From an uncultured Opitutaceae bacterium (GTDB lineage Bacteria; Verrucomicrobiota; Verrucomicrobiia; Opitutales; Opitutaceae): a stretch of DNA of 64,000 nucleotides. This document shows positions 63,263-64,000 of this stretch, piece after piece. A model generated the notes under the pieces. That model was given only the letters and a program-made list of their open reading frames with translations, was not told the DNA's origin and ran no database searches. A program made the translations under genes and the position numbers. The number at the start of each line of letters is the position of its first letter. The stretch's first letter is position 1. The stretch is from assembly GCA_937889545.1 (NCBI GenBank), contig CALAOT010000072.1:62001-126000 (forward strand), given 5' to 3'.

Positions 63263-63733
63263 GTGACCAACGAAGACTTCATGCGCGAGGCGATCCGCCT
63301 GTCCAGGGAGGGCGTCCGCTCGGGCCGGGGCGGGCCATTCGGCTGCGTCGTGGTCCGGGAGGGCCGGATCGTCGGGCGCGGAATCAACCAGGTCACCAGC
63401 GCCTGCGACCCCACCGCGCATGCCGAGATCGTGGCGATTCGAGAGGCCTGCAAGGCGCTCGCCACTTTCCAGCTGCCCGATTGCACGCTCTTCGCGAGCT
63501 GTGAGCCGTGCCCGATGTGCCTGTCCGCGATCTACTGGGCGCGCATTCCGACCGTGTACTTCGGCAACACCCGCCAGGACGCCGCCGACATCGGCTTCGA
63601 CGACGACTTCATCTACGACCAGATCCCGCTTCCCCCCGGGGAACGCCGAGTCTCGATGCAGCCGCTCCTCCCGGGGGAGGCCCGGTCCGCGTTCACCGAG
63701 TGGGTGAAGAAGCCCGACAAGGTGAGGTATTAG
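63263..63733 (+). CDS. guaD: Guanine deaminase
   Basis: Deaminates guanine to xanthine, which feeds the xanthine dehydrogenase of the adjacent operon. The 156-residue zinc enzyme of the cytidine-deaminase fold has GGPFGCVVVREG, DPTAHAEIVAIREACK with the ligand His and catalytic Glu, ASCEPCPMCLSAIYWARIP with both Cys ligands and GFDDDFIYDQIPLPPGER. SxCEPCPMC plus the FDDxFIY segment matches Bacillus subtilis GuaD rather than tRNA adenosine deaminase. The GTG 63263 start is the only plausible one. It is divergent from aceB. Confidence 0.92.
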   Translation: MTNEDFMREAIRLSREGVRSGRGGPFGCVVVREGRIVGRGINQVTSACDPTAHAEIVAIREACKALATFQLPDCTLFASCEPCPMCLSAIYWARIPTVYFGNTRQDAADIGFDDDFIYDQIPLPPGERRVSMQPLLPGEARSAFTEWVKKPDKVRY

Positions 63734-63885
63734 CTTGGGCCTTGGGGGAGTCCGGGCTCCCGCGCCGCTGCCGGCATGGAGCCTCGGGCGTGACCCCGCC
63801 CCTCCTCTGCGCCGGATGGCCCGGCCGACCGCCGTCCCGGCGCCGCGGCTTGCCAAAAGGGACTATCTGGCCAATTTGGTGGCCC

Positions 63886-64000
63886 ATGCACATGAAGAAT
63901 CTGAAGCCCGGTTTGAATGCCTCCCTGCCCCGTCTCGACGACGATGACGACGATGAGGAGGAGGTGGAGGAAACCCTTGTGGCAAAGCGGGATCCATCCG
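63886..64000 (+). CDS. Start of a possible acidic protein, cut by window
   Basis: A frame opens at ATG 63886 (MHMKNLKPGLNASLPRL), followed by an Asp/Glu-rich run (six Asp, then EEEVEETL) and is open to the window end. No ribosome-binding site is clear and the part seen is short, so it may be a genuine gene start or a spurious frame. It lies 152 bp after guaD on the same strand. Confidence 0.35.
   Translation, partial: MHMKNLKPGLNASLPRLDDDDDDEEEVEETLVAKRDPS

Noticed and set aside
63263-63733. tRNA-specific adenosine deaminase (TadA) as identity of the deaminase
   Set aside because: The DPTAHAE, ASCEPCPMC and FDDDFIY pattern and the divergent purine operon both point to guanine deaminase.

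Overview
The window is dense, GC-rich bacterial chromosome, most likely from a Verrucomicrobiota member (Opitutales-like). The best lineage markers are a 51-residue 'small basic protein' of a family I know only from Verrucomicrobia, Chlamydiae and Planctomycetes (18480-18635), two IS4-type transposase remnants of a kind common in Opitutaceae, and glycoside hydrolases and TPR proteins of verrucomicrobial style. The species assignment is inference. Two stretches are visibly more A/T-rich and look acquired or decaying: about 0.9-6.9 kb and about 48.6-50.9 kb.

Layout. 1-6.9 kb: 3'-truncated poxB, two IS4-family remnants either side of a RibD-like reductase, a lipoprotein, and a GntR-ABC transporter operon with a clear autoregulatory operator. 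6.9-21.4 kb: housekeeping genes (tRNA-Val directly behind asd, an L,D-transpeptidase, a DinG-type helicase, a PP2C phosphatase, an HTH-metallo-beta-lactamase fusion, pyrE, trmL-prs-htrA, rpoZ-smpB-thrB, the small basic protein, DedA, chrA). 21.6-34.6 kb: carbohydrate and envelope genes (a PA14-bearing lipoprotein hydrolase, GH35-like and GH36 enzymes, two polytopic glycosyltransferase-like proteins, one with nine 35-residue TPRs), a fluoride riboswitch with crcB and DUF190, and a tandem pair of D-Ala-D-Ala-ligase-like ATP-grasp enzymes. 35-48.6 kb: tRNA-Gln, pyrH-frr-proB-MFS-uvrD, trxB with a VanY-type peptidase, then fur-sufC-sufB-sufD-sufT-xdhC. 48.6-52.1 kb: a nucleotidyltransferase pair, an unknown anchored protein and a GH5 enzyme.

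The most striking system is the purine-to-malate operon at 52.2-63.2 kb. Eight minus-strand genes with gaps of at most 11 bp, most overlapping, read malate synthase, uraD, uraH, allantoate amidohydrolase, allantoinase, ureidoglycine aminohydrolase, ureidoglycolate amidohydrolase and a single-chain xanthine dehydrogenase. A divergent guanine deaminase (guaD) starts 107 bp away. Together they should take guanine to xanthine to urate, and 5-hydroxyisourate to allantoin, allantoate, ureidoglycine, ureidoglycolate and glyoxylate. This is the complete four-ammonia hydrolytic ureide route best known from plants. Malate synthase then joins glyoxylate to acetyl-CoA. The urate oxidation step has no gene in the window, and neither a purine transporter nor a dedicated regulator is visible. 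The xanthine dehydrogenase maturation factor XdhC lies about 3.6 kb beyond the operon end, at the tail of the Fe-S assembly operon, so cofactor assembly genes cluster together rather than with the enzyme.
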